Positions 25,862 through 34,738 of a stretch of DNA of 64,000 bases are shown piece by piece (the first letter of the stretch is position 1; every line of letters starts with the position of its first letter). The notes below the pieces were generated by a model. The model did no database searches, was not told the DNA's origin, and saw only the letters and a program-made list of their open reading frames with translations. The position numbers were made by a program, and so were the translations under genes. The DNA is from CAYRNY01 sp964425755. Its GTDB lineage: Bacteria; Chloroflexota; Anaerolineae; Aggregatilineales; Aggregatilineaceae. Location of the stretch: positions 91,677 through 155,676 of the forward strand of contig CAYRNY010000014.1 in NCBI GenBank assembly GCA_964425755.1, given 5' to 3'.

Positions 25862-26962
25862 CTATACGTTGAACCGGAAGTAGATCACGTCGCCATCCTT
25901 TACGACGTAATCGCGCCCTTCGATGCGCAACAACCCTTTGGCCCGCACTTCCGCCCAACTGCCATATTGGGCGAACATGTCGTAATGGATCACCTCGGCG
26001 CGGATGAAACCGCGCTCAAAGTCGCTGTGAATGACGCCCGCGGCCTGTGGAGCGGTCCAGCCGTCATGTATCGTCCACGCGCGCACTTCTTCGTCATTAA
26101 AACTGAAGTAACTGATCAATCCAAGCAGCGCATAGCTGCGCCGGATGACTTGCTCCAGCCCGCTTTCGGGCACGCCGGATAACGCCAGATACTCACGACG
26201 CTCTTCGTCCGACAGGCCGGCCAGCTCCTCTTCCAGTTTTGCGCATAACGTGATGATCTCCGCGCCTTGTTCCTCGGCAACGGCGCGTGCCTGCTGCACG
26301 TATGCGTTATCGGCGCCCAGGTCGTCTTCGCTCACATTCGCCGCATAGATAACCGGTTTGGCGGTCAAAAAGCGCATCTCGTCGTTCAACTCCTGGACGA
26401 TGGGCTTGGTATAGTCGCTGTGTGTCCAGAGGGGCTGGCCGGTGCCCAGGTAGTCGCGTAGTATGCGGGCTGTTTCCAGGAGTGGGCGTAGTTTGGGTTC
26501 ACCTTTAACCTGGCGTTCCAGTTTTTCGATTTTGCGCTCAAGCTGCTGCATATCGGCCAGCGCCAGTTCGGTGTTGATGATCTCGATGTCCGTTTTCGGT
26601 TCGGGATTCTCGCTGATGTGCACGACGTTCGGATCGTCAAAACAGCGCACGACATGCAGTATGGCGTCTACGTCACGGATATTGCCCAGAAACTGGTTGC
26701 CAAGCCCTTCGCCCTGGCTGGCCCCTTTTACCAGCCCTGCGACATCCACAAACTCGATCGTCGCGTGGATGGCTGTGTCAACCTGGACAAGCTCCGCCAG
26801 GTGCTCGACTCGGGGGTCTGGCACAGGAACGAGCGCCCGATTCGGTTGGATGGTGCAGAAGGGGTAGTTGGCGACCTGCGCGTTCTGTGCTTTGGTCAGC
26901 GCGTTGAATACGGTGCTCTTGCCGACGTTTGGCAGCCCGATGATGCCGATTCTCAAACTCAT
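25862..26962 (-). CDS. ychF: Ribosome-binding ATPase YchF
   Basis: OBG-family P-loop ATPase that binds the ribosome and participates in translation-related stress responses. About 366 residues from the ATG at 26962, which has GAGAGG upstream; an in-frame TTG seven codons earlier is less likely. The G1 motif GLPNVGKST follows MSLRIGI. The DVAGLVKGASQGEGLGNQFLGNIR block is G3. A coiled-coil region lies in the middle (TELALADMQQLERKIEKLERQ), and a TGS domain ends the protein with RAEVIHYDMFAQYGSW and YVVKDGDVIYFRFNV. The gene is divergent from the subtilase gene. Confidence 0.97.
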   Translation of the reverse strand: MSLRIGIIGLPNVGKSTVFNALTKAQNAQVANYPFCTIQPNRALVPVPDPRVEHLAELVQVDTAIHATIEFVDVAGLVKGASQGEGLGNQFLGNIRDVDAILHVVRCFDDPNVVHISENPEPKTDIEIINTELALADMQQLERKIEKLERQVKGEPKLRPLLETARILRDYLGTGQPLWTHSDYTKPIVQELNDEMRFLTAKPVIYAANVSEDDLGADNAYVQQARAVAEEQGAEIITLCAKLEEELAGLSDEERREYLALSGVPESGLEQVIRRSYALLGLISYFSFNDEEVRAWTIHDGWTAPQAAGVIHSDFERGFIRAEVIHYDMFAQYGSWAEVRAKGLLRIEGRDYVVKDGDVIYFRFNV

Positions 26963-27081
26963 ATTGGTTTCTGCCTCTCGCAAAGGGATCGCTCCTCTGG
27001 CCTAATGTTATCTTGCCAGGGGCATGATTCCAATAGCTGCTTTTCGGGGTAAGCGATGGCGGCATTCTTGGCGCAAAATTT

Positions 27082-27109
27082 TTGAGTTTTCAAACAAAGT
27101 GACTATACT
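27082..27109 (+). promoter_or_regulatory. Promoter of the subtilase gene
   Basis: TTGAGT (27082-27087) and TATACT (27104-27109) separated by 16 nt, 45 nt upstream of the ATG at 27155. Confidence 0.6.
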
Positions 27110-27154
27110 TCTATTATCGATTGTGTATCAATATTTTATGAGAGGAAAACAAAC

Positions 27155-28519
27155 ATGAAACGTTGGGTCACCTTCATCATTGTGATGGCGCTCCTACTGG
27201 GGGCGGTTCCGTTTATCTCATCGTCTGTTGCACAGGGTGAGACACGTTCTTATCTGGTTTTAGCTGATAACAACCGTCTTCCGAATGGACTTGTGCAGGC
27301 CATCGAAGCCGCCGGCGGTACTGTGACTAACACCATTCCGGCGATCGGGATCGTGGTCGTCTCGTCTGATGCGTCTGACTTCGAAGCACAGGTGGTCAGG
27401 ATCAGCGGTGTTTCTGCAGTCGTCGAGAATTTCGTCATTCAGCGGCCTGCTCCTCCGGCGGCTGTGGAGCTGGTCGCGCAGGCTGGTAACCCACCCTCCA
27501 GCGGTGATGACGATGTCTTCTTCGATCTGCAGTGGGGCCATGATGCCGTGAATGCGCCTGAAGCGTGGAACGCGGGCGTGTTTGGTGCAGGTGTGCGCGT
27601 CGCGGTGTTGGATGACGGCATCGATTCGGACCATCCTGACCTCGCGCCGAACTTGAATGTCACTCTTAGCACATCGTTTGTGCCGGGCGAGACGTTTGAG
27701 TACATCGAGAACTATCCCGGTGACCCGTTCAGTCACGGGTCGCATACCTCCGGCACCGTTGCGGCAGCGGATAACGGTATTGGCACGATCGGTGTCGCGC
27801 CTGAGGCTGAGCTTGTGATGGTCAAGGTGCTGTCTTCGTTGACCGGCAGCGGCAGTTTTGAAGGTGTGGTGGAGGGTATCGTCTACGCGGCTGATATTGA
27901 TGCGGACGTGATCAACATGAGCCTGGGGGCCTACTTCCCCCGCACGCCGGATGCGAAAGAAGTCGCGGTGCTCACGACGGCACTCAACCGCGCGGCAGCC
28001 TACGCGTATCAGAACGGCACGACGATCATCGCATCCGCCGGCAACGAAGCAGCAGATCGCGATCACGACAAGAACTGGCTGTCTCTGCCTGCCGATTCGC
28101 CGCACATCATCTCCGTTTCCTCGACTGCCCCGATCGGCTGGGCCGTCGATCCCACGACGTCGTTGGATGAGCCGGTGTTTTACAGCAATTACGGCCAGTC
28201 CGCGATCGATTTCGCTGCACCGGGTGGCAATGTGGAGTATCCCGGTGACGAGTCATGCACGGTTGCTGGGTTGACGCGCCCCTGCTGGGTGTTTGATCTT
28301 GTGTTCAGCACCGGTTCGGCAGGTTCGTGGTACTGGGCCGCTGGCACAAGCATGGCCGCGCCACATGTGGCGGGCATCGCGGCACTGATCATCAGCGAAA
28401 ACGGCGGCGACATGCACCCCGCGCATGTGGAACGCGAGTTGCGCCGGCGCGCCGATGACCTGGGCAAGCCTGGCAAGGATGATATCTATGGCATGGGCCG
28501 TGTGAGCAGCGGTTACTAA
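27155..28519 (+). CDS. Secreted subtilisin-like serine protease (S8)
   Basis: 454 residues. A Sec signal peptide covers residues 1-27 (MKRWVTFIIVMALLLGAVPF, ending near VAQG). An inhibitor-I9-like prodomain follows (residues 32-95, RSYLVLADNNRLP, then IGIVVVSSDASDFEAQV). The catalytic domain has Asp153 (VAVLDDGIDSDHPDL), His194 (FSHGSHTSGTVAA), the oxyanion Asn297 (IASAGNEAA) and Ser399 (GTSMAAPHVAGIAAL). All catalytic residues are present, so an active secreted protease is expected. GAGAGGAAAAC lies upstream of the ATG. A strong terminator follows at 28544. Confidence 0.95.
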   Translation: MKRWVTFIIVMALLLGAVPFISSSVAQGETRSYLVLADNNRLPNGLVQAIEAAGGTVTNTIPAIGIVVVSSDASDFEAQVVRISGVSAVVENFVIQRPAPPAAVELVAQAGNPPSSGDDDVFFDLQWGHDAVNAPEAWNAGVFGAGVRVAVLDDGIDSDHPDLAPNLNVTLSTSFVPGETFEYIENYPGDPFSHGSHTSGTVAAADNGIGTIGVAPEAELVMVKVLSSLTGSGSFEGVVEGIVYAADIDADVINMSLGAYFPRTPDAKEVAVLTTALNRAAAYAYQNGTTIIASAGNEAADRDHDKNWLSLPADSPHIISVSSTAPIGWAVDPTTSLDEPVFYSNYGQSAIDFAAPGGNVEYPGDESCTVAGLTRPCWVFDLVFSTGSAGSWYWAAGTSMAAPHVAGIAALIISENGGDMHPAHVERELRRRADDLGKPGKDDIYGMGRVSSGY

Positions 28520-28543
28520 ACCGTAACGCCTGATGAACGCATA

Positions 28544-28575
28544 ACCGGCGGACAAGCTTGTCCGCCGGTTTTTTT
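28544..28575 (+). terminator. Strong intrinsic terminator after the subtilase gene
   Basis: A perfect inverted repeat (arms ACCGGCGGACA and TGTCCGCCGGT, extended by a palindromic AGCT centre), 28544-28569, with seven Ts running from its last base to 28575. It separates the subtilase gene from the convergent permease gene. Confidence 0.95.
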
Positions 28576-28605
28576 GATCATGTCACACGTGATGCTTGTG
28601 CCAGC

Positions 28606-29886
28606 TTATTCGTGTCGCAGCGCGGCGACGGGTGGCATGCGTGCCGCACGCAGCGCGGGCCAGAATCCCGACAGCAGACCGACAACCGTCGCGATCACCA
28701 GCGCGAAGCCCAGAAAACCGGCAGGGATGGCGATCAAATCGCTTTGAAGCTGGGACGGTTCAAAGGGGAGATATGCGACGGTATCGGTGGGCGAGGCCGC
28801 GCTCACAGTGTTATTGATCGCACGCTGCAATGCCAGGGATAGCCCTGCACCGCATAACCCGCCGAGCAATCCTACAAAACCGGCTTCGATCAGGTAGATC
28901 AGCAATACGTCGCGGTCACGCGCTCCCAGGGCCTTCATGACCCCGATCTCGCTGGTCCGTTCGACGATCGCCATTGACATGGTATTGGCGACTCCAAAGG
29001 CTGCGACAAGCAGCGCCACGCCACCAACCAATCCCAACACCAGGCGCATGAGCAGGAAAAACTCGTTGATTTCGTCAAGCAGCGGCCCCATATCGACAGT
29101 GCGATATCCCAGGTCCTGGATCGCGGACGCTACAGCATTGGTCGTGTTGCGGCTTGTGGAGCGCACAATGATCTGGGCATATTGCAGGGATTCGGGTTCT
29201 GGCTCTTCGCCGCCATACCATTCAACAAGCGCTAACACGTCATCCATCCGCATCATGATGACGTCCATGTACTCGCCGGACTCGGTCGTGATCACGCCGC
29301 TGACGGTGAGGTCGATCACCAGTTCGTCTGCGTTCTCACGGTTCATGATCCGCAACTGCAGCGGGTCGTTGAACACGTCTATCGCGATCGGCTCATAAGT
29401 GTCGGCTGCCGGATCGAAGAACAACTCGGGCAGCGCGCCGCCCAGCAGCGATTCCCCGTGTTCAAGCGAGAGTGAACCGGCGTTTACGTCTACGCCGAGG
29501 TAGGGCAGGTTGGCGGGTTCAACTCCTAAAAGCTGTGCGAAGTTTTGGGCGTCCCGCGTGGTGATCTCTGCGCTGCCCGGCACCGCCAGTAACGGGATCA
29601 CGGCTGCTACGCCGTCGATCTGGCGGAAACGCCGCACCGCCGGCGCGTCAAGCTGCGGGATATCCTCTGCGTCGAGTCCGGGGCGGCGGTCTGGATAGAC
29701 CTTGATCTGAGTCAGGGCGTTGTTGCTGCCCAAGCCTGCTTCGGCGTTGTTTTGCAGGCCGACGGTCAGGCCGATGAGCAGAATCACGGTTGTTGTTCCG
29801 ACGATCACACCGCTCACCGTCATGAGCAGTCGCGCCCGTGCCCGCAGCAGGTTGCTCCAGGCCAGTTGCAGCAGGTCCGCTACCAT
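28606..29886 (-). CDS. MacB-type ABC transporter permease
   Basis: 426 residues from the ATG at 29886 (MVADLLQLAWSNLLRARARLLMT), 1 nt after the stop of the upstream gene. Topology is that of MacB/FtsX permeases: a first membrane helix (residues about 20-41, LLMTVSGVIVGTTTVILLIGL), a large extracytoplasmic domain (ALTQIKVYPDRRPGLDAEDIPQLD and onward), then three C-terminal helices with VNTMSMAIVERTSEIGVMKALGAR, the FtsX-domain signature. Such permeases act as mechanotransmitters with a cytoplasmic ATPase rather than as simple channels. The ATPase gene at 32410 is in the same operon, separated by the surface-protein gene. Confidence 0.9.
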   Translation of the reverse strand: MVADLLQLAWSNLLRARARLLMTVSGVIVGTTTVILLIGLTVGLQNNAEAGLGSNNALTQIKVYPDRRPGLDAEDIPQLDAPAVRRFRQIDGVAAVIPLLAVPGSAEITTRDAQNFAQLLGVEPANLPYLGVDVNAGSLSLEHGESLLGGALPELFFDPAADTYEPIAIDVFNDPLQLRIMNRENADELVIDLTVSGVITTESGEYMDVIMMRMDDVLALVEWYGGEEPEPESLQYAQIIVRSTSRNTTNAVASAIQDLGYRTVDMGPLLDEINEFFLLMRLVLGLVGGVALLVAAFGVANTMSMAIVERTSEIGVMKALGARDRDVLLIYLIEAGFVGLLGGLCGAGLSLALQRAINNTVSAASPTDTVAYLPFEPSQLQSDLIAIPAGFLGFALVIATVVGLLSGFWPALRAARMPPVAALRHE

Positions 29887-29887
29887 G

Positions 29888-32395
29888 TTAGCTGCCAAGT
29901 CCCAACAAGCCCAACAGGAACCGGCCCACGATATCGCCGCTGTTGCCATCTGTGTTTGGCGTGGGCGTAACCACCGGTTCGGGTGTTATCGCGGTGATGT
30001 CCGGATCCGGTGTGGGGCGAGGGGGAAGTTCTGCGCGTGTGTTAAACGTTTCGACGTGGTTGCCGCTGCGGTTGAGATCGTCCACATACTCAAACCGGAC
30101 GGTGAGCGACACAGGTCCCGTTTCCAGGGGGATGAAGGCCGTTTCCAGCGTCGTGGTTTCCCCATATGGCAGTCGCCCGATGAAGGTTTCCACGCCCTCC
30201 ACGATGTCGGCATTTTCGGCTTCGACGTAAGCGAACGTGAGATTAGCGTCTTGCTGGCCGACGTTGATCAACTGCACGTCGAGTGTCACGAGTTCACTGG
30301 TCCAGACGGTTTCCGGCATCGCAGGATTGGTGCGCACCATCAGGCGCGGCGGCTTGACCACGATCACGCCGGCGCTGACGGTTTCCTCACCGACTGTGCC
30401 GTCAGGCTTGGTGTAGCGTAGCGTGATCGGCAATTGGTAAATGCCGCTGTCCACTGAACCACTGACGATGAAAGCCTGCGTTATGTCGATCGTGCCGCCG
30501 TTGGCTGCGATCTCACCTGCATAAATCGCGCCCCCCGATCCCAGCGCTGCAAACGTCGTGTTTGATAGGGTGAGTTTACCGTTGTCATCATTACCATCAC
30601 TGCCGGACCTGCCAAACGTGACCAGCAGTTCATTGACTTTGGCGGTGCCTACATTTTTCAGCGTCATCGTCAGTGTAAAAACGTCGCCTGGCTGGACTGT
30701 TTCCTGGCCGGTGTCATATGCTTCGAGCAGGATCAGCGAATCGGTTTCTTCAGTCTGCGCGACATCAACCGTGATGCTGCTATTTGTCTGGCGGGGATCG
30801 CCGTTTTGCAGGAAGGTGATCACAATTGACTGCGACTGTGGCCCCGGCTGGGCATCCAGGCTAAGGATCAACGGCAGTTCACGCACGACTTCGCCGCCGG
30901 CAGGGATATCTCCCAGCGGGAAACTGTCGCCTTGCGGTCCCGCCAGCAAGATCCGGTCGGCTGTGTTGATCTGGAGTGCTGCCTGACGCGCCGTCGTGCT
31001 GCCCGTGTTGCTGATCGTCGCGCGTATCAGGATGGCCTCTCCGGGTCGCGCTAAAGGTGGCTCGATCGCGTATGATGCCAGCATCACCTGTGATTCCTCG
31101 AGCACGGGTAATACCGTGACCGTCCACGTTGCCGCGCTGTTGAGCGTTCGCCCTTCAAAATCACGATACGTCAGCGTGACCGGGACCGTGATCGATCCGG
31201 CCCCGGCATCCACGGCAGCGGACGCCCGCAGCGTCAGCGTGTAACGTGCACCCGGACTCAAATCCGGCAGTAGCACGTTAGCCTGATCGCTGGCGGGGAT
31301 GATACTGCTGCCGGAATCGATGCGTAACGATATCCCTTGTGCCGCCCGGTTCCCGATGTTCACCACTTCTGCCGTGAAGTTCACGGCCTGGCCGGGGCGG
31401 ATCGCGCGCGGGTTAGCGGTGTAGTTGCTGACGATGAGCATCGGCTCTCCCGGCACGGGTGTCGGCGGAAGCGGCGTCGGCATGGGGCTGGGCGGTGGAG
31501 CAGGGGTGAGTGGCGGCGCGCTCACCGTAAGCACGTCGGGGAACTGCTGTGTGCCCCCTGTTGGATCGCTGACCTGTACGGTATATGCTCCCGCCGGGAT
31601 TCCAGCCGGTATCGCGGCGGAAAGTGTATTGATATTGACACGCGTGGTTTGCAACAGCCCGAATCCAACTAGCCGCACGATCGTGCTGTCGCGGAAATGC
31701 GCACCGTAAACCGACAGCGTCGCAGCTTCTCCTGACGTCACATGCTTTGGCTCGAAGTCCGCGATCTCGATCGGCGGAAGCGGGGTCTGGCTGGGTTGGG
31801 CAGTCACTGTTGGGACCTGCAACGGGAGCGCGGTCTGCGTGGTGGTGGGGGAGGGGCTGGCTGTTGGCGAAGGGGTTGGCGTGCGGGTTGGGGTGTGAGT
31901 CGTCGTGGCCGTTGGGGATGCCGTCGGCTGGACAGCCGCTACGCTCAAAATGCCGGGCGCGTTCGTCATACCGGTTACCGGGTCGCGCACTTCTAGCGCA
32001 TATGTTCCCTGGCGAACGTTTGCGGGTATTTCAACCGTGAGCATGGTCGGGCTGGTGGAGACCGGCGATAGGGTGCCAATCCCTGCAAGGCTCACCTGGG
32101 TCTGATCCGTAAAGCCGCTGCCGTAAAGTGTAAGCTTCGTTGCCTGGTCATTGGTGATCGTTGTGGGCGAGAAGCGATCGACCGTCAGCGGCAGGATTGG
32201 TGTGCCGGTAGTTGTCAGGGCAGGCGATGAGGCGTTGGGGGCCGTGATGAGTGTCGCGGTGGGTTGGTCCTGTCGCACACCCTCAGCGGCAACCTCAGGT
32301 TGCTGGGCATGTGAAGACAGCCGGCCAGTTAATGCCAACTGCGTCGCAAATACGCAGGTCAGAACGAGGAGAAGGTAATGTCTTTTGTGTGTCAT
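29888..32395 (-). CDS. Secreted protein with IPT/TIG and CARDB-type Ig-like domains
   Basis: 835 residues. An N-terminal signal peptide (MTHKRHYLLLVLTCVFATQL, ending around SSHAQ) is followed by two IPT/TIG beta-sandwiches (FSPTTITNDQATKLTLYGSGF; FEPKHVTSGEAATLSVYGAHF) separated by a Pro/Thr/Ser linker of the kind found in extracellular proteins (around residues 155-200). Several CARDB-like domains follow (VVNIGNRAAQGISLRI, TISNTGSTTARQAALQI, LKNVGTAKVNELLVTF, LINVGQQDANLTFAYV). The tail ends in SGDIVGRFLLGLLGLGS, a possible C-terminal hydrophobic anchor. It may act as an adaptor for the operon's ABC system, like MacA in other bacteria, but it has no MFP domain. No enzymatic motif is seen. 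Confidence 0.85.
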   Translation of the reverse strand: MTHKRHYLLLVLTCVFATQLALTGRLSSHAQQPEVAAEGVRQDQPTATLITAPNASSPALTTTGTPILPLTVDRFSPTTITNDQATKLTLYGSGFTDQTQVSLAGIGTLSPVSTSPTMLTVEIPANVRQGTYALEVRDPVTGMTNAPGILSVAAVQPTASPTATTTHTPTRTPTPSPTASPSPTTTQTALPLQVPTVTAQPSQTPLPPIEIADFEPKHVTSGEAATLSVYGAHFRDSTIVRLVGFGLLQTTRVNINTLSAAIPAGIPAGAYTVQVSDPTGGTQQFPDVLTVSAPPLTPAPPPSPMPTPLPPTPVPGEPMLIVSNYTANPRAIRPGQAVNFTAEVVNIGNRAAQGISLRIDSGSSIIPASDQANVLLPDLSPGARYTLTLRASAAVDAGAGSITVPVTLTYRDFEGRTLNSAATWTVTVLPVLEESQVMLASYAIEPPLARPGEAILIRATISNTGSTTARQAALQINTADRILLAGPQGDSFPLGDIPAGGEVVRELPLILSLDAQPGPQSQSIVITFLQNGDPRQTNSSITVDVAQTEETDSLILLEAYDTGQETVQPGDVFTLTMTLKNVGTAKVNELLVTFGRSGSDGNDDNGKLTLSNTTFAALGSGGAIYAGEIAANGGTIDITQAFIVSGSVDSGIYQLPITLRYTKPDGTVGEETVSAGVIVVKPPRLMVRTNPAMPETVWTSELVTLDVQLINVGQQDANLTFAYVEAENADIVEGVETFIGRLPYGETTTLETAFIPLETGPVSLTVRFEYVDDLNRSGNHVETFNTRAELPPRPTPDPDITAITPEPVVTPTPNTDGNSGDIVGRFLLGLLGLGS

Positions 32396-32409
32396 GATTG
32401 TTCTATCAC

Positions 32410-33114
32410 TTAGGTGACTATACGCCCGTCTTCGAGCTGCAGAACGTGATCAGCATAAGCCAACACAGCCGGATCATGGGTGACGACGACCACGGCCTTG
32501 TTCATACGGGTAGACAAGTCGCGCAGCAGGCGCAGCACTTGACTGCCTGTATGACTGTCCAGCGCGCCGGTGGGCTCATCGGCAAGGATGATCGGTGGGT
32601 TGTTGAACAATGCCCGCGCGATTGCGACGCGCTGCTGTTGCCCGCCGGATAGCTGGGCCGGGCGGTGGTAAAAGCGGTCGCCCATTTTTAGGCCCCGCAG
32701 CAGGCGCGCTGCCCGTCGTTCCCGCAGCTCGCGCGGGATACCCGCGAACACGCCCGGCAGGGCGACATTTTCCAGGGCGGTCATGGTCGGGACCAGGTGG
32801 AACGCTTGAAAGACGAACCCCAACATATACCGCCGGAAGCGGGCCAGCTCTTCCGCGTTCATACCTGATAGCGCGTAGCCCGCGACATAGATCTCACCCG
32901 CGGTGGCCCGGTCCAGGCCCCCGAGCAGGTACAACAGCGTGCTCTTGCCCGATCCGCTCGGCCCCATGATCGCGGTGACATGGCCTTTGTTGATATGCAG
33001 GCTGACATCAACCAGTGCTTCGATCGACTGCTGGCCCAGGAAGAACGTCTTCCTGATATGTCTGCCGACGATGATCGCGTGCTCCGGGCCTGGATTGGGC
33101 TTCTCGTTGGTCAT
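32410..33114 (-). CDS. ABC transporter ATP-binding protein (LolD/MacB type)
   Basis: About 234 residues from the ATG at 33114. An in-frame ATG at 33138 is an alternative, and neither has a strong ribosome binding site. Walker A is GPSGSGKST, the Q-loop is VFQAFHLVP, the signature is LSGGQQQRVAIARALF, Walker B is PIILADEPTGALDS, and the H-loop is VVVTHD. The NxxxPxxFAGI block (VALPGVFAGIPRELRERRAARLL) is typical of the LolD/MacB/FtsE subgroup. It is expected to drive the MacB-like permease (28606) of this operon. Confidence 0.95.
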   Translation of the reverse strand: MTNEKPNPGPEHAIIVGRHIRKTFFLGQQSIEALVDVSLHINKGHVTAIMGPSGSGKSTLLYLLGGLDRATAGEIYVAGYALSGMNAEELARFRRYMLGFVFQAFHLVPTMTALENVALPGVFAGIPRELRERRAARLLRGLKMGDRFYHRPAQLSGGQQQRVAIARALFNNPPIILADEPTGALDSHTGSQVLRLLRDLSTRMNKAVVVVTHDPAVLAYADHVLQLEDGRIVT

Positions 33115-33146
33115 AGTGCGTCTCGTTTTTGTGCGCATTGGTACCG

Positions 33147-33890
33147 TCACAGCTTGAGTTGCTCTCCCGCGATCGGGAGTAGGAACGACAGGGCGATCCA
33201 GGCGCACAACACGAAGGCGATGATCCAGCGTTTGCCGTTAAGCGCATGGCGCGCACCGATATACACCAACGCCAGCCGCCACAACCAGAACACAGTCATG
33301 TGCCCGGCAATGGAGACGACTAGCGATTGCACGAAGCGCGACCATTCATCATAACCACGAATCTGGTCGACGAGTCCTGCAAGCCCGGGTTCTCCGGTGG
33401 TCCCCCCTGTTTCGTAGTAGATCACCTGCAAACCGGCCATAAGCGCAAGCGGGATGCTGGTCCAGATGACAACTTGAAGATTACGCCCCAAATCGGGGTG
33501 CCGCCCGGCGGCCAGTGGAATCTCGGCCAGCAGCAATGTAAGGATCAGCCAATCTACCACGAGTGCGCCACCGGCTTTCAGGGCGATCACAAGCGAACTG
33601 GATGGTTCCGGTTCGGGGGCTGCCGGGATGGGTCCGGCGGGCTGTGTCTCGGGCAAACCATCAGAGGCGCGCAGGTCTTCATAGCGCACCGCGCTGAATC
33701 CGATTAACCCTAAAATGAGCAGGGATACCATCAGCCAATGTCCGGATGTGTCGGTGCCAGGCAAATGGCGAAAGAAATGGCGGGGCGTCGTTATCACGCT
33801 CCAGATTTTTCCCCATAAACTGCGCGGGAATCCACGTCGCAACAAGTGGTGGTACTCACGCATAGGGCGCTGCCAGTCATCATTTCGCAT
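33147..33890 (-). CDS. Yip1-domain membrane protein
   Basis: 247 residues from the ATG at 33890, which lies 46 nt inside the expected transcript of a TATAAT promoter at 33943. The longer open frame would include the promoter, so the internal Met is preferred. The N-terminus has an amphipathic helix (KIWSVITTPRHFFRHL), then five membrane segments with LVVDWLILTLLLAEIPLAAGR, and a Gly/Pro loop (TGGTTGEPG). The pattern (membrane-adjacent helix before alternating TM segments and a C-terminal WRLALVYIGARHALNGKRW) matches Yip1 proteins. The function in bacteria is unknown. It is the first gene of the operon with the ABC ATPase, surface protein and permease. Confidence 0.8.
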   Translation of the reverse strand: MRNDDWQRPMREYHHLLRRGFPRSLWGKIWSVITTPRHFFRHLPGTDTSGHWLMVSLLILGLIGFSAVRYEDLRASDGLPETQPAGPIPAAPEPEPSSSLVIALKAGGALVVDWLILTLLLAEIPLAAGRHPDLGRNLQVVIWTSIPLALMAGLQVIYYETGGTTGEPGLAGLVDQIRGYDEWSRFVQSLVVSIAGHMTVFWLWRLALVYIGARHALNGKRWIIAFVLCAWIALSFLLPIAGEQLKL

Positions 33891-33942
33891 CGCAGGATCC
33901 AGTTTGCGTTGAGAGTGGAACCTTGTCCAAATATTTATGGTT

Positions 33943-33971
33943 ATTATACTCAAGAACTTGTCCGTAGCGAA
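33943..33971 (-). promoter_or_regulatory. Promoter of the Yip1/ABC operon
   Basis: On the minus strand, TTCGCT (33966-33971) is separated by 17 nt from a perfect TATAAT (33943-33948). The -35 is weak; the -10 and spacing are ideal. Confidence 0.7.
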
Positions 33972-34159
33972 CATAAACTGTAAGGTGCTGGCATTCGAGC
34001 GGCAAGGTTCGAGGTAATTTGGGATTTGGTGTTTGACTTCTGACTGAGTTTTACATAAAATTGAATTAGTTTAGTCACACAACTATTCACAAAAACTATG
34101 ATACTTGGCGTGATGTGTAGTGCAGCTCATCCAAGACATCCGCCGGCACGCTTAGAAAC

Positions 34160-34186
34160 TTGTTGAGGGCGTTCTAAATTTATGAT
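34160..34186 (+). promoter_or_regulatory. Candidate promoter for the 34.2-34.53 kb RNA
   Basis: TATGAT at 34181-34186 has a TTGTTG (34160-34165) 15 nt upstream, a shorter spacing than ideal. It is followed by the structured, apparently noncoding region and the terminator at 34497. Confidence 0.4.
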
Positions 34187-34192
34187 GCCAAG

Positions 34193-34532
34193 CCCGGTCA
34201 GTTGTTTCTTTGCTCCGTTTCTGAATTGGCGTGTGATCGATTTGCTCCCGACAACGCGTGACCTCTCTGCATGCATCGTGCCTGCGCAAGAAACAGGCCC
34301 GCATCCCGTGCAAGGCTCTTTATTTGTGCGGGCAACGCATCAGGCGGACAGGATACGTGCGTCGTGGCGCCTTTCTGATGCCCGCCGGGAAGCGTATGAA
34401 CGCGATTTGTCCCCGGGGCATGATTGGTACGGCGGGCTACCTCGTTGCGGAGAAAGCTGCCCTGCTTGCGGCTTTTGCGCTTGCTCGCTGTGTGTGCCAG
34501 CAGACAATGTTGTATTGTTTGCTGGTTTTTTT
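34193..34532 (+). ncRNA. Candidate structured noncoding RNA or long leader
   Basis: About 340 bases in an 848-bp gap without a credible gene. Several perfect stems follow each other: GCCCGCA (34297-34303) with TGCGGGC (34327-34333); GCATCAG (34337-34343) with CTGATGC (34375-34381); GCCCGCCG (34380-34387) with CGGCGGGC (34430-34437); AAAGCTG (34453-34459) with CGGCTTT (34469-34475). The region ends in a terminator. The three short open frames across it have no family match. The universal motifs of RNase P, tmRNA and SRP RNA are not seen. It lies 207 nt upstream of the sugar-binding-protein gene, so it could be a separate RNA or an upstream regulatory leader. The 5' end is approximate. Confidence 0.55.
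34497..34532 (+). terminator. Strong intrinsic terminator ending the candidate RNA
   Basis: A 12-bp stem with one G-U pair, CCAGCAGACAAT (34497-34508) with ATTGTTTGCTGG (34514-34525), a 5-nt loop, then seven Ts. Confidence 0.93.
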
Positions 34533-34738
34533 GTGTTTCTGGGGAATGCGTTCGTCGCTGCAATTCACGCTTGCGGTGGGACGAGCCTGCAAACAAAACG
34601 CGCGTTCAGTGCTACAGTCATAACATTATCGAGAACCAGAAAGGGGTGATGTCGCCAACTCATTAAACGCTAGTAATGCCAACGCCCGTGATTTACGCAT
34701 TATAGATGAGGGTTCGTGCTATTAAGGAGGCATACAAA

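Noticed and set aside
34193..34532. Assignment of the structured RNA as RNase P, tmRNA or SRP RNA
   Set aside because: The universal motifs (GAGGAAAGUCC, the tRNA-like ends with a GGTTCGA arm, GGAAGGAAGCAGC) are not found on either strand.
34182..34649. Three overlapping open frames in the 34.2-34.6 kb region
   Set aside because: None has a family match or a convincing ribosome binding site, they run across the terminator at 34497-34532, and the perfect stems argue for RNA structure instead.
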